A stretch of 43,337 nucleotides of DNA, taken from contig JAHFNO010000011.1 of the NCBI GenBank assembly GCA_023267275.1, forward strand, positions 1-43,337. Direction: 5' to 3'. The translations under genes and the position numbers were made by a program. Positions 9,177 through 19,315 of the stretch are shown here, in pieces; within the stretch, counting starts at the first letter, position 1, and every line of letters begins with the position of its first letter. Source of the stretch: Candidatus Nomurabacteria bacterium (GTDB taxonomy: Bacteria; Patescibacteriota; Minisyncoccia; Phycocordibacterales; UBA9973). The notes under the pieces were generated by a model. The model was not told the origin of the DNA and did not search any database. It saw nothing but the letters and a program-made list of their open reading frames with translations.

Positions 9177-10052
9177 ATGGAAACAGATCCAACAAAAAGA
9201 ATATTGAGAGAATCAGGTACTGAATCCGAAAGCGATGGCAGTGGCTCTGTTTCTGAAAATTCGGCAGAATCAAACAAATTAACATTCGAGCAATTTAAGC
9301 TTGAATCAAAAAAACTTCGTGATTTTGCGGAATCTATCGTTGATAAGATGCCTGGAAAAAAGTTTGATTTTAAAAATGCTGAATCATGGAAAGTGTTGGC
9401 GGAAATACTCGCCGAGTTTGAAAAGCAGTATAATCTTGAAGGAAAAAATGCTCAGAAGGAATTTAAGGATTTGCCTGGTGAAGAATCTTTTACAAAACCA
9501 TTCGAAGTAATGAGAGTTTGGATGCGAGAACATATGCTTGGGGGGTCGCTTGTTCATGAAAAAGAAGCAGACATGCAGGTGGCAGTGCTCAATCATGGAC
9601 TATTCAACTCACTCGTAAAGGAAGGTGTACTCAAAGAGGAAGACAAAGAATCTTTTTTGGCTATGATGCCTGAATATTGGCATCGTGAACACGTTTGGAC
9701 TATCAATACTGAAAACGTCTCAGATGAAGTGGTTCAGAAAACGTATGCAGAGAAAATTGCTTTATATGACAATATTGCGGAAAAGGCGGGTGGTTCAGAA
9801 TTAATTGATGTTGTCATGAAAAAACAAGCGCGCTGGCTGAATAATCTTTATTATCAAACTGTCGAAGATAAGGATAATGATTATTCAGATTGGTCTGAAG
9901 GTGAGGAAAGAGAAATGCCGAGCGAAGAACTTATCGAAGTATTTAAAGGTAAGGGTGTAAGAGGAGGTGGATTACAGTATGCTCATTATGCTTTGTATTA
10001 TTTTAATGATCTGAAAAAAGAATCGGTTAAGCCTGTCCTCGTTTCCCTTTAG
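9177..10052 (+). CDS. Hypothetical protein
   Basis: 291-aa ORF, charged and mostly helical in composition. Confidence 0.7.
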   Translation: METDPTKRILRESGTESESDGSGSVSENSAESNKLTFEQFKLESKKLRDFAESIVDKMPGKKFDFKNAESWKVLAEILAEFEKQYNLEGKNAQKEFKDLPGEESFTKPFEVMRVWMREHMLGGSLVHEKEADMQVAVLNHGLFNSLVKEGVLKEEDKESFLAMMPEYWHREHVWTINTENVSDEVVQKTYAEKIALYDNIAEKAGGSELIDVVMKKQARWLNNLYYQTVEDKDNDYSDWSEGEEREMPSEELIEVFKGKGVRGGGLQYAHYALYYFNDLKKESVKPVLVSL

Positions 10053-10090
10053 TATCACAGTTCAAGCAGTGTCACAGGCAGTAGATTCCA

Positions 10091-10618
10091 ATGAAAAAAC
10101 TTCTCTTATCTGAAATAAATAAAGTTCAATGGCTTCCAAAAAATACGTTAGTTGAGATATATCTTTCAGAAGAAATGCCACCCGTTGAATTGTGTACTTC
10201 TGCGTACGCACTTGTTTTTAAGAATGGCGAACTTTTACAAACAGATTTGCGAGAAGGTGAACGTCCAATACGCATGCTTGATATTCCGGGTGGTCATATT
10301 GATGAAGGCGAAAATCCCGAAAAATCAGTAATACGCGAGGTGTTCGAAGAAACAGGCGTGCATATACAGCAACCGAAACTTGTCGCGTATAGAAAAATTA
10401 CAATACACAGTCCAAAGCCAGAAGAGTATCGATATCCGCACCCTGTCAGTTATATGCTGTATTATCTCGCAAAAGTTTCAGAAGAAACTCCTTTTGATGG
10501 TAATGATGATACACATGGTCGCGTATGGCTTAAACCAGGGGAATATGAAAAATCTCATTGGTATTTGAGTAATAAAATTTTGGTTGATGAAATCGTAAGG
10601 CAGATTGGAAAAAAATAA
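10091..10618 (+). CDS. NUDIX hydrolase
   Basis: Nudix box: GGHIDEGENPEKSVIREVFEETGV. Confidence 0.9.
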   Translation: MKKLLLSEINKVQWLPKNTLVEIYLSEEMPPVELCTSAYALVFKNGELLQTDLREGERPIRMLDIPGGHIDEGENPEKSVIREVFEETGVHIQQPKLVAYRKITIHSPKPEEYRYPHPVSYMLYYLAKVSEETPFDGNDDTHGRVWLKPGEYEKSHWYLSNKILVDEIVRQIGKK

Positions 10619-10678
10619 TCTATATAGAGAACTTATACATGTGTTTTTTATTATAATAAATCGATAAGCTTAAATTTC

Positions 10679-11224
10679 ATGAAAAAATATCTCAATAACC
10701 CAAATATATTTATTGTTCTCTGTGTTGTTGGCGGAATTATTTTTTGGATATATATTGGGTTTTGGATCTCGTCATTAAAAGATGAACCAAGTTCATTGGA
10801 GGAATGTTTTATGTCCGGATTAAAACAGTCTTCGGTCAAAGGTGATTTAAAAAAATTTCAAAGTGCGCTTAAAGAAATAACTGGTAGTCAAATACTTTTT
10901 CAACCAACAGCTTCTCGTCTTTGTCAGCCATGGGCTGGGGCAGGTAAATTCCCTGATTATTATGCCTTTAAAATACCTACTGATCAGATTAGTAATTTAG
11001 TTAATGAACTTGATCAAGTTTTTTCTGTTAATAACAATTTTTATTATCAAAGTTGTAAGCTCATTGTTTCAAAAGATACTAAAGGCTATAATCTCTCACT
11101 ACCAAGTGGAGCCAGAGAAAGTGGTTGTTATAACAGCAAGGATGGTTTGGCTGATTTTAAATATCTCAATATTGTGATTAATAAGGATAACGGATTTGTT
11201 GGTTTTGAATTTAATTATGATTAA
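10679..11224 (+). CDS. Hypothetical membrane-anchored protein
   Basis: N-terminal TM segment, 181 aa. Confidence 0.65.
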   Translation: MKKYLNNPNIFIVLCVVGGIIFWIYIGFWISSLKDEPSSLEECFMSGLKQSSVKGDLKKFQSALKEITGSQILFQPTASRLCQPWAGAGKFPDYYAFKIPTDQISNLVNELDQVFSVNNNFYYQSCKLIVSKDTKGYNLSLPSGARESGCYNSKDGLADFKYLNIVINKDNGFVGFEFNYD

Positions 11225-11232
11225 GATAGAAG

Positions 11233-11266
11233 AAACCCGCCCGCAGTGAAAACTGCGGGCGGGTTT
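11233..11266 (+). terminator. Rho-independent terminator
   Basis: AAACCCGCCCGCAGTgaaaACTGCGGGCGGGTTT. Confidence 0.85.
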
Positions 11267-11307
11267 GTGCATGCGAAGGGTATTTCTGTTATACTGCGCG
11301 AACAGCT

Positions 11308-11787
11308 ATGCCGTATCTCATGCAAATTCTCATTGTGCTCATTATTTTTGCCATCGCCATCTTGGTGGTTATAGAAAATACGGAGGAACTACGCAAAATC
11401 GTCGATCTCTTGCCGGATTTTAGTACATTTCGACGAGTGAGCCACAGTGGAGGAGTAGTGCAATCCACCTATGTAAAAGTTATTGTTTTTGTGCCCGATG
11501 CACACGCCGAACAAGTACGTGTTGCTATAGCCGGAGCGGGGGGAGGACATCTCGGTCACTACAAATTTTGTAGTTTCTCAACGCAGGGCATTGCTCGATA
11601 TCGGCCAGAAGAAGGCGCACACCCGTCGATTGGAACAGTTGGAAAGCTCGAATTAGTCGAGGAAGAACGTATTGAAGTCACTATTTTACGTGCGGATTTG
11701 CAAAAAGTAGTGAATGCAATTCAGTCGGTCCACCCAAACGAGGAGGCTGAAATCAATATTTACGCCCTGGAAACAACTAATGGATAA
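11308..11787 (+). CDS. Membrane-anchored protein with NIF3/YqfO C-domain-like (CutA-fold) region
   Basis: VKVIVFVPDAHAEQVRVAIAGAGGGHLGHYKFCSFSTQGIARYRPEEGAHPSIG is YqfO/NIF3 insert-like. Confidence 0.7.
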   Translation: MPYLMQILIVLIIFAIAILVVIENTEELRKIVDLLPDFSTFRRVSHSGGVVQSTYVKVIVFVPDAHAEQVRVAIAGAGGGHLGHYKFCSFSTQGIARYRPEEGAHPSIGTVGKLELVEEERIEVTILRADLQKVVNAIQSVHPNEEAEINIYALETTNG

Positions 11788-12253
11788 TTAAAAATTAGGA
11801 ATTAGGAATGAAATTTCCTAAAGCCTAGTGCTTAGTGCCTAAAACCTAGCTTCGCTATCCACAGCCATTAAATTAGGCAATATTCCTTGCCAAGTCGTCA
11901 AATAGTATTGTCACTTTTACCCTTATTTTATAAGGGTTTTTTCGTTTTGACACCCCCAAAATCTGTTGTATAACTATTGACTTTTCTGATGGTCTGTGAT
12001 ACTATATTGGGGAACCTAAGTATGGTAAAGAGCAAAGCTCGATGCTATACGATAAAGTTCTTTTTTCGTTTCTGGCAAGAAATTGAAAATATCTTCTGTT
12101 TAAAACTTTCATAGACGGATATAGTTCGAGGCGCGAGCGAGGCTTGTGACTAAAGTGTAGTAAACCTACTCTGCAGGAACAAACGAGCGAAGCAACAAAG
12201 AAATATGCCGTATGGGAAAGTTTTATATGTTGGCGGAGCTTAACCGCCGTACT

Positions 12254-12871
12254 ATGCAAAAAAAATTCAGTACAATCCTACAGTCATTTGCCGTCTTTCC
12301 TATTCTGACAGCAAACCTTGTACTTGCTCCATTCGCTGGAGTAGGCACCGGGCTCCCCACTGTAGCAGCTATAACTCCAGACCAAAATGGGAACCTTACT
12401 AGTGAGGTCGCTGATAACAAACAGCACGATCTCGAAGTAAAGGCAGCAAAAGTGGACGCGTACTTTGCAAAATACAATCTTCCATACGCAGGTTACGGCT
12501 TGAAGCTCGTAACTGCGGCAGATGAAAATAATCTTCCACTGTACACGGTCGCCGCTCTTGCATTCGTTGAATCAACAGCTGGTAAGCATGCTTGTCCAAA
12601 CGACAAAGAAAATGGGTTTGGCTGGATGTCTTGTCGTGGAAGCAACTTTAAATCGGTAGACGAAGCAATCAATACGGTTGCAGAAGCTATTGGAGGTAAT
12701 AATGACAATACTCGTCACTATTACGATGGAAAGACAGACGAAGAAAAATGGAAAACCTACAATGGTCGCGCAAATCCAAAATATGTTGCAAACATGAAAT
12801 GGGTTATGGATCAGTTTGATAAACAGGAAATTCCTACTTCTCTCGCTGGTGCAGACAAAGCGAACGCTTAA
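12254..12871 (+). CDS. Secreted lysozyme-like / glucosaminidase-type peptidoglycan hydrolase (putative)
   Basis: Signal peptide; AADENNLPLYTVAALAFVESTAGKHACPNDKENGFGWMSC...AEAIGG resembles a lysozyme-like catalytic-Glu segment; start set to MQKKFS. Confidence 0.6.
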   Translation: MQKKFSTILQSFAVFPILTANLVLAPFAGVGTGLPTVAAITPDQNGNLTSEVADNKQHDLEVKAAKVDAYFAKYNLPYAGYGLKLVTAADENNLPLYTVAALAFVESTAGKHACPNDKENGFGWMSCRGSNFKSVDEAINTVAEAIGGNNDNTRHYYDGKTDEEKWKTYNGRANPKYVANMKWVMDQFDKQEIPTSLAGADKANA

Positions 12872-12917
12872 GAATCACCAGAACATAAAAACAAGAGAAC
12901 ATTAGAACAAAAACACA

Positions 12918-12953
12918 AAAGCCCCGCCCGACGAAAGTCGGGCGGGGCTTTGA
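12918..12953 (+). terminator. Rho-independent terminator
   Basis: AAAGCCCCGCCCGACgaaaGTCGGGCGGGGCTTT. Confidence 0.85.
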
Positions 12954-12996
12954 CTTTGTTTGCTATCTATTCTAGTATGAGGAAAAACTGCAGATC

Positions 12997-13725
12997 ATGA
13001 AAAACTCATTGAAAATAGTGCTCGTAGCCATATTTACCCTGGCAAGTATGTGGGTAAACGCAAAAGTTGATTCCTCAACCCAAAAAACATTCCGATTGCA
13101 TGATGGAATGATTGAGAGAATAAAAGTTCACAATGTACAGATTTCGACATCTGATACTATTGTGCTGGAAAGTGCAATGTACTATCCGAAAGAAATTGAT
13201 TCCGCGACTGCACTTGCAATAATGCAGGAAGGAACAGGTTCTGTAGAAAAGAACTACAGTCCGATTTGGGACAAAAATCCTTTTTGGTTTTTATTTCACA
13301 ATCCTCAAATCAAATATGATTCATATTCATATAAAAATGAATATTGGCAACCAGTAGTTCCGGAAACTAAATATATGTCTCCACATTTATGGGAAATGTT
13401 CGGTTTTTGGTTTATGTTCGTTATCCTTATGATTATTAATCCGGTTATTGTTCGTTGTATTGTTTATTTGTTGAGGGATAAATATCTTTCACTTTCCATT
13501 TTTGTTTTTTCTGTAGTTTCGAGTATTGTTTGGTCTTACGCACTTGTTCCTAATCGTTCTGATTGGAATGATGTGTATTCACTTCATCTTAAGGATTTTG
13601 ATGTATATAAACATTATTATATATTACCTGTTATTCTTATTGTTCTTACATACATTGGAATATTTGCTTGGAAATTCATGATTAAATATTTCTGGACTAA
13701 CCAGGATGTTGAGCCTGATACCTAA
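12997..13725 (+). CDS. Hypothetical membrane protein
   Basis: Signal peptide and several hydrophobic segments. Confidence 0.7.
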   Translation: MKNSLKIVLVAIFTLASMWVNAKVDSSTQKTFRLHDGMIERIKVHNVQISTSDTIVLESAMYYPKEIDSATALAIMQEGTGSVEKNYSPIWDKNPFWFLFHNPQIKYDSYSYKNEYWQPVVPETKYMSPHLWEMFGFWFMFVILMIINPVIVRCIVYLLRDKYLSLSIFVFSVVSSIVWSYALVPNRSDWNDVYSLHLKDFDVYKHYYILPVILIVLTYIGIFAWKFMIKYFWTNQDVEPDT

Positions 13726-13793
13726 CAGATTTATCCTTTGGTTGAATAAAATATAAAATAATATTGAACGGTTAGCTTTCGCTAGCCGTTTTT

Positions 13794-14480
13794 TTATTGC
13801 ACCGCGAGATACGAAGCTACGATGGCTGCGGTTTCGCCACGGAAGGTGAGTGAGCCGAGTGAGGCTATAGTACAACCTTTGTCTTTGGCGAGAGCTACTT
13901 CCTTTTCAGAAAATCCGCCTTCGGGACCGATGAAGAAGTTACAAGTCGAAAGTTGAAAGTCGAAAGTCTTAGAGCCCGAAAGATCAAACAATGCCGATTC
14001 ATTTCCATTTACAGATGCAATTGCTTCGGTGAATGTCATTGGGTCGGAAAGTGTTGGAAGCACTGTTCGTCCTGATTGTTCAGATGCTTCACGAACAATC
14101 TTTTCCAAGCGTTCGCGGTTGAACCCAGTTTTTACCGTGCGTTCAGTGAGGAGGGGAACAATTGCATAGATGCCAATCTCGGTCGCTTTTTGGACGACGA
14201 GCTCAAAATTTTCTCGTTTAAGCACGGCGCAGTAAAGTGTCGATTTTTTTTGTGGATCGGTGTCTGGAGTATTGATGTCTTTTACCGAAAGAATGATTTC
14301 GTTCTTTGTCATATCTTCGATGATAGCTTCAGCTTCTTTACCTTTACCGTCGCAGAGAATAAGCGTGTCACCAGTTTTTAAACGAAGCACGTTGCGCCAC
14401 TGATTGATAAACTCACTGTCAGAGACAATAAGTTCCGTGCTATTTAAATTGAAATCACCAATAAATCTATGAAGTCGCAT
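13794..14480 (-). CDS. rsmE: 16S rRNA (uracil1498-N3)-methyltransferase
   Basis: MRLHRFIG...FELVVQKATEIGI...ASEQSGRTVLP...FFIGPEGGFSEKEVALAK...LGSLTFRGETAAIVA. Confidence 0.93.
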   Translation of the reverse strand: MRLHRFIGDFNLNSTELIVSDSEFINQWRNVLRLKTGDTLILCDGKGKEAEAIIEDMTKNEIILSVKDINTPDTDPQKKSTLYCAVLKRENFELVVQKATEIGIYAIVPLLTERTVKTGFNRERLEKIVREASEQSGRTVLPTLSDPMTFTEAIASVNGNESALFDLSGSKTFDFQLSTCNFFIGPEGGFSEKEVALAKDKGCTIASLGSLTFRGETAAIVASYLAVQ

Positions 14481-14587
14481 AGGGACAATATAACATAAAA
14501 ACACTAGAGCATGAGAACAGTAAACACAAGAACAAAATATGATATTTTTCTTTCCTAAAACCTAAAACCAAACACCTAACACCTTAA

Positions 14588-15206
14588 TCATTCCACAAGT
14601 CTCCCTGCTTCAATTTCGATTGGATCGGCAGGTCGGAGACCACGCTCCATCTTTTTTGTAAGTATTTCAAGATGTGGTGATTCATCAAGCGCCACAGCTA
14701 TTTCAAATATGTCATGTTCTGTGGTAATCCAACGTGTACCAAAGCGTTTTTGAACATCGAACGGTTTGGAAAAACTGCGTAAGGTTTTTCGTCCATCGCT
14801 ATTGGTAAAGTATTCATGGAAGTAGGAAAGAGCGAGCTCGCGAAGTGTTTTGTACACTGGTTCACGATAGCGAAGCACGGCGTGGCTCGTTTTTGAGATG
14901 GCGCCGAAATACCCATCACTCTCAAAGAGTGCTACAACATGATCTACATCATTGTTGTTTCGTTTGCCAACTTTTAAATCAAGCAATAATGGCTTTCCTC
15001 CGTGATAGTTAAAGAGTGCGGCTGCGAGGAGTGCTCCTTCCATGCAGTTTGCCGTCATTGTTTGGAGGACAATTCTGGGTGAACGTACAATATGCTCATT
15101 GTGTGTTTCCGGTTTTTTCCCGAGCGTATTGATAAAATCTTGGATTTTTTTCGGGGTATTGAGTGAACGGAATAGTTTTTGTTCGGCAGGGGTGAGTGCT
15201 TCCATA
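14588..15206 (-). CDS. Transglutaminase-like / papain-fold hypothetical protein
   Basis: NCMEGALLAAALF (Cys) and DVDHVVALFESDGYFGAISKTSHAVLRYREPVY (His) pattern; start set to an internal Met (approximate). Confidence 0.55.
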
Positions 15207-15241
15207 TCGTCAATTATACTTGTCGTGGTATTATTTACCAC

Positions 15242-15634
15242 ATGAAGGAAAAATTAAAAAAAGTGTATACAAAAATTTCTCCTAGGACTTTGTTGATAGC
15301 CATATTGCTTGTTGTTTGTGTGCTTGAAATTCAATCTATTGGAAATACACTCAATGATTTACGAGGAGAAAAGGAAAAATATGCTCCAGCTGAATCTTGG
15401 CGTCTTGCATTTGGTCTTGATAGATTACGACCTGAAGAAATCGAGCCTTGGATGACATTTGCCTATATCAATACAGTATTTAAACTTCCCAAAAATTATA
15501 TACAAGATGCATTGCATATTGCCGATATGCAGTATCCAAATATTTCCATCAGCCGATATGTTCGCCGAAACCATTTGAATGGAACGACTTTTATAATAGA
15601 GCTACGGCAGACAGTGGAATCATATATGAAGTAG
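15242..15634 (+). CDS. Hypothetical protein with N-terminal TM
   Basis: MKEKLKKVYTKISPRTLLIAILLVVCVLEIQSIG; internal start preferred. Confidence 0.6.
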   Translation: MKEKLKKVYTKISPRTLLIAILLVVCVLEIQSIGNTLNDLRGEKEKYAPAESWRLAFGLDRLRPEEIEPWMTFAYINTVFKLPKNYIQDALHIADMQYPNISISRYVRRNHLNGTTFIIELRQTVESYMK

Positions 15635-15637
15635 AAA

Positions 15638-16252
15638 ATGAGCGCACTTATTCAAGCACTACTTCCGTATTTGTTGCTCTACACATACTGGGCAATATTT
15701 TTTATCACACTCATCGCAGCACTTATTTTGCCGATTCCGCCCGGCACATTGCTTATGGCGTCATCTGCATTTGCGAGTCAGGGATACATGTCGTTTCCAC
15801 TCGTTGTACTTGCTGGTATTTTAGGAAATATTGCAGGAGATAACATTGGCTATTTTTTAGCACGACAGTATGGGAAGAAAGTATTACGTCATGTTGGTTT
15901 CTCTCGCATTATTGATTCGGAGAAATACAAAAATATTGAAAAGCGTGTCCGAAAAAATCCCGGCGCACTTATTTTTTTCAGCCGGTTTGAAGTACTTTCC
16001 AATCTTGCGGTAAATATCATTTCCGGTCTTGGAAAAGTGCCCTATCGAAAATATCTTCTGTATGAAGGACTCGGAGAAATATTCCAAGTAACACTCTACT
16101 GTTCAATCGGCTACGTTGTGGGGGATAATTGGGAAGAAATCAGCACTATTATTAGTCGATTTCTCTTACTTATCATTATCATTGGGGCAATAATCGTGAT
16201 GATTTATTGGAAACGTATTTGGCATTGGCTTACTCGAGAATCTACTGAATAA
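15638..16252 (+). CDS. DedA / SNARE-associated family membrane protein
   Basis: LPIPPGTLLMASSAFASQGYM...GNIAGDNIGYFLARQYGKKVL...FFSRF. Confidence 0.9.
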   Translation: MSALIQALLPYLLLYTYWAIFFITLIAALILPIPPGTLLMASSAFASQGYMSFPLVVLAGILGNIAGDNIGYFLARQYGKKVLRHVGFSRIIDSEKYKNIEKRVRKNPGALIFFSRFEVLSNLAVNIISGLGKVPYRKYLLYEGLGEIFQVTLYCSIGYVVGDNWEEISTIISRFLLLIIIIGAIIVMIYWKRIWHWLTRESTE

Positions 16253-16317
16253 ATATGACGACTTAAAAGTTGACACAGGAGTATTGTTTTAACCCATACG
16301 CACTATGCACCGAATTG

Positions 16318-16355
16318 AATCACCTCTCTTTTTATATAAAAAGAGAGGTGATTTG
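16318..16355 (+). terminator. Rho-independent terminator
   Basis: AATCACCTCTCTTTTTATATAAAAAGAGAGGTGATT. Confidence 0.7.
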
Positions 16356-16458
16356 CTTTACCGGTGTGATGATGGACATAGGTCGACGAAACAAATATAC
16401 AGTCCGAAAACAAGTATAGATAACAAACGGTGCGTTTTATTATTAAAGAAAAATTATT

Positions 16459-17118
16459 ATGAAAAATACAATTACAAAAATGAATGTTGGAAGCCGTGTT
16501 TTTATTGGTGCGAGTATTACACTCGTATCGATTCTCGCTATGAGCGCAACAGCGCTTGCTGCGGATGTGCTTACTCGTCAGCTTGATCAGGGGATGACAG
16601 GATCTGATGTTTCGTCATTGCAGACTTTCCTTGCGAAAGATGCAACTATTTATCCTCAAGGTCTTGTAACCGGATACTTCGGTACGCTTACAACATCTGC
16701 AGTTTCAAATTTCCAGTCTCGCAACGGTATTGCTACTGTTGGTCGCGTTGGTCCAATCACACTCTCATTGCTCAATCAGCAAATGGCAGGTGGTGTGAGC
16801 AACAATGGGATTGCTCCAAGCATCGTGAGTGTTACTGTAAATACAAATCGTAGCGGAGCAACAATTGGTTGGAATACAAATGAAGCTACAAAAGGAGTTG
16901 TGTACTATAGTGCAAGTCCAATCACAACATACGAACATGAAAATTCAGTTGATGTGAGTGGATATACTGCAATGATGGATACAAATCTTCGTACTTCACA
17001 AAGTGTTACATTGAATGGTCTTAATTCAGGAACAGTATACTATTACTTGATCTATACAACTGATCAAGATGGTAATGTAACTGTTTCTGTTCCTGCAACA
17101 TTTCAAACAGCGAACTAA
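16459..17118 (+). CDS. Secreted PG_binding_1 domain protein with Fn3-like C-terminal region
   Basis: LDQGMTGSDVSSLQTFLAKDATIYPQGLVTGYFGTLTTSAVSNFQSRNGI. Confidence 0.85.
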   Translation: MKNTITKMNVGSRVFIGASITLVSILAMSATALAADVLTRQLDQGMTGSDVSSLQTFLAKDATIYPQGLVTGYFGTLTTSAVSNFQSRNGIATVGRVGPITLSLLNQQMAGGVSNNGIAPSIVSVTVNTNRSGATIGWNTNEATKGVVYYSASPITTYEHENSVDVSGYTAMMDTNLRTSQSVTLNGLNSGTVYYYLIYTTDQDGNVTVSVPATFQTAN

Positions 17119-17189
17119 CTTAGAGTCTATTCGTAATCTAACCGCAATATATAGCATTAGATTGTGAAAAGATTCTTAAAAAAGAGTTG

Positions 17190-17233
17190 GCGAGCAAAAT
17201 CGTCCCGCCAACACGGGGCGATTTTGTTTTCAT
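17190..17233 (+). terminator. Rho-independent terminator
   Basis: AAAATCGTCCCGccaacaCGGGGCGATTTTGTTTT. Confidence 0.75.
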
Positions 17234-17298
17234 GACATGTCTAGACAAACAATTTAAAATTGTTGTTTAATGAATAACTGTGCTATTCTAGACCATAG

Positions 17299-18867
17299 AT
17301 GTTAAAAAAAGTCAAAATGAAGAAAAACATAGAACAAGTCAGAAAAGAACTAGAAAAAAAACTTGCTTCTATTGCAAAAGAGAAGGAGGCTGTTCGACGA
17401 AAATTGGTCATCACTGCGCGAGAACTTGCTGGTACTGCTAAGGAAAAAGAGGCTGTTCGACGTAAGCTTGTCGTAACCGCCAAAAAATTGGCATCAACGG
17501 CGAAGGGCAAGGAGGACGTTCGTCGCAAGCTCGTCATCACTGCCAAAAAACTTGCCACAACTGCTAAAGAGCTTGCCATCACTGCCAAAGAAAAAGAAGC
17601 TGTTCGACGAAAGCTTGTCGTAACCGCCAAAAAATTGGCAGTCTATACTACCGGTCTTGAAATTAAAGATATCAAACGAACAGCCGAATTGGTTGAACGG
17701 GTGAAGGAACTTGAATTATTGAATACCACACTCGACACTTCTCGGGCAAAAGAGCGAGCCATTTTGCTCTCAATTGGAGATGGATTGTTTGCCACTGATG
17801 AAAAGGGAAACATTATTTTTATAAACAACAAAGCGGAAAAATTACTCGGGAGAAAAAGTGATGAAGTGGTAGGGAAAGTATTTTCCGATTCCATTTTGAT
17901 GGAAGATGAAAAAGAAATACCTGTTTCATTTGAAGATCGTCCGGTGACGATGGCATTGCGTACGGGGAGTATTCGAGTAAATACTATTTCGTATTACTAT
18001 GTGCGAAAAAATAAAACAAAATTTCCTGTGGCGCTCACGGTAACTCCTGTAATTTTGGATGGAAAGATTATCGGCGCGATTGAGGTGTTTCGAGATGTAA
18101 CACAAGAGAAGGCTATCGATAAGGCAAAAAGTGAATTTATTTCCGTTGCGTCACATCAACTAAAAACACCAGCTACGGCAATCAAACTACTCTCAGAAAG
18201 ACTCTTGAGTGGAAAGATGGGAAAGTCTACGGAGAAGCAAAAAGAATATTTTACCGACATTCATTCTTCCAATGAACGAATGATCGATCTGGTGAATGCG
18301 TTGCTCAAAGTGTCACGTATTGAACTTGGAGCCTACACGATCAAAGTCCAATACAAGGATGCGTGTGCGATTGTGGAAAGTGTAATGAGTGAATTGAAAT
18401 ACATCATCAATAAAAAACGATTGAAGCACATCGTCACATTCTCTAAAAAGCCAGTCATGCTCATGCTCGACGAACATATGTTTCGCATTGCCATTGGCAA
18501 TCTGGTGACAAATGCAGTGCAATATACGAAAGAGCTCGGTGATATACGAGTCGACTGCAGGGTGGTAAACAAAGGACAAACGATAGGAAAAAAACTTATG
18601 GAAGATGCGTATTTTGTGGTTTCGGTTTCGGACAACGGATACGGTATTCCGCTTGTTGCGCAAAATAAAGTATTTACAAAATTTTTCCGTGCTGACAATG
18701 CGCGAGAAAAACATACAGATGGAACAGGATTGGGACTTTATATTGTGAAGTCGACACTCAATCAATCGGGAGGACTCATTTGGTTTACTTCACGAGAAAA
18801 TAAAGGATCCGTGTTTTATATGGCGATTCCCATGTCGGGAATGCGCGCCACACCGCTAAAAAAATAA
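17299..18867 (+). CDS. PAS-domain sensor histidine kinase with N-terminal Lys/Ala repeats
   Basis: FISVASHQLKTPATAIKLLSERLLSG (H-box), VSDNGYGIPL, DGTGLGLYIVKS (ATP-binding motifs); PAS-like segment ILLSIGDGLFATDEKGNIIFINNKAEKLLG. Confidence 0.93.
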   Translation: MLKKVKMKKNIEQVRKELEKKLASIAKEKEAVRRKLVITARELAGTAKEKEAVRRKLVVTAKKLASTAKGKEDVRRKLVITAKKLATTAKELAITAKEKEAVRRKLVVTAKKLAVYTTGLEIKDIKRTAELVERVKELELLNTTLDTSRAKERAILLSIGDGLFATDEKGNIIFINNKAEKLLGRKSDEVVGKVFSDSILMEDEKEIPVSFEDRPVTMALRTGSIRVNTISYYYVRKNKTKFPVALTVTPVILDGKIIGAIEVFRDVTQEKAIDKAKSEFISVASHQLKTPATAIKLLSERLLSGKMGKSTEKQKEYFTDIHSSNERMIDLVNALLKVSRIELGAYTIKVQYKDACAIVESVMSELKYIINKKRLKHIVTFSKKPVMLMLDEHMFRIAIGNLVTNAVQYTKELGDIRVDCRVVNKGQTIGKKLMEDAYFVVSVSDNGYGIPLVAQNKVFTKFFRADNAREKHTDGTGLGLYIVKSTLNQSGGLIWFTSRENKGSVFYMAIPMSGMRATPLKK

Positions 18868-18899
18868 GTATTATTTTTAATTACGATAAAGTATGTTGA

Positions 18900-19307
18900 A
18901 TGAAAAAAAATAAAAAGACGACGGTACTGATTGTAGAGGATGAACTCATCATCAACAAAACGTATGCGGAAGAACTGCGCTATGACGGATTTGTTGTGCT
19001 CACGGCGACAAACGGGAAAGATGGATTGAAGATTGCACTTGCGAAAAAACCCGATCTTATTTTGCTTGATATTTTGATGCCGGTGATGGATGGTATGACT
19101 ATGATGGATAAGTTGCGAAATAAAAATACCTACGGAAAACATGTGCCGATTGTGTTGCTGTCGAATCTTTCTTCGAGTGAAGAAAAGATTATGCAAACCA
19201 TTACAAATACGAACAATGAACCTACTTCATTTTTTGTAAAATCCGATTGGGATTTGGATGATGTTGTTAAAAAAATTAAATCAATTCTTTCAAAAGTTGA
19301 ATTGTAA
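18900..19307 (+). CDS. Response regulator receiver protein
   Basis: VLIVEDELIINKTYAEEL...PDLILLDILMPVMDGMTMM...VLLSNL. Confidence 0.93.
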   Translation: MKKNKKTTVLIVEDELIINKTYAEELRYDGFVVLTATNGKDGLKIALAKKPDLILLDILMPVMDGMTMMDKLRNKNTYGKHVPIVLLSNLSSSEEKIMQTITNTNNEPTSFFVKSDWDLDDVVKKIKSILSKVEL

Positions 19308-19315
19308 TACCGTAT

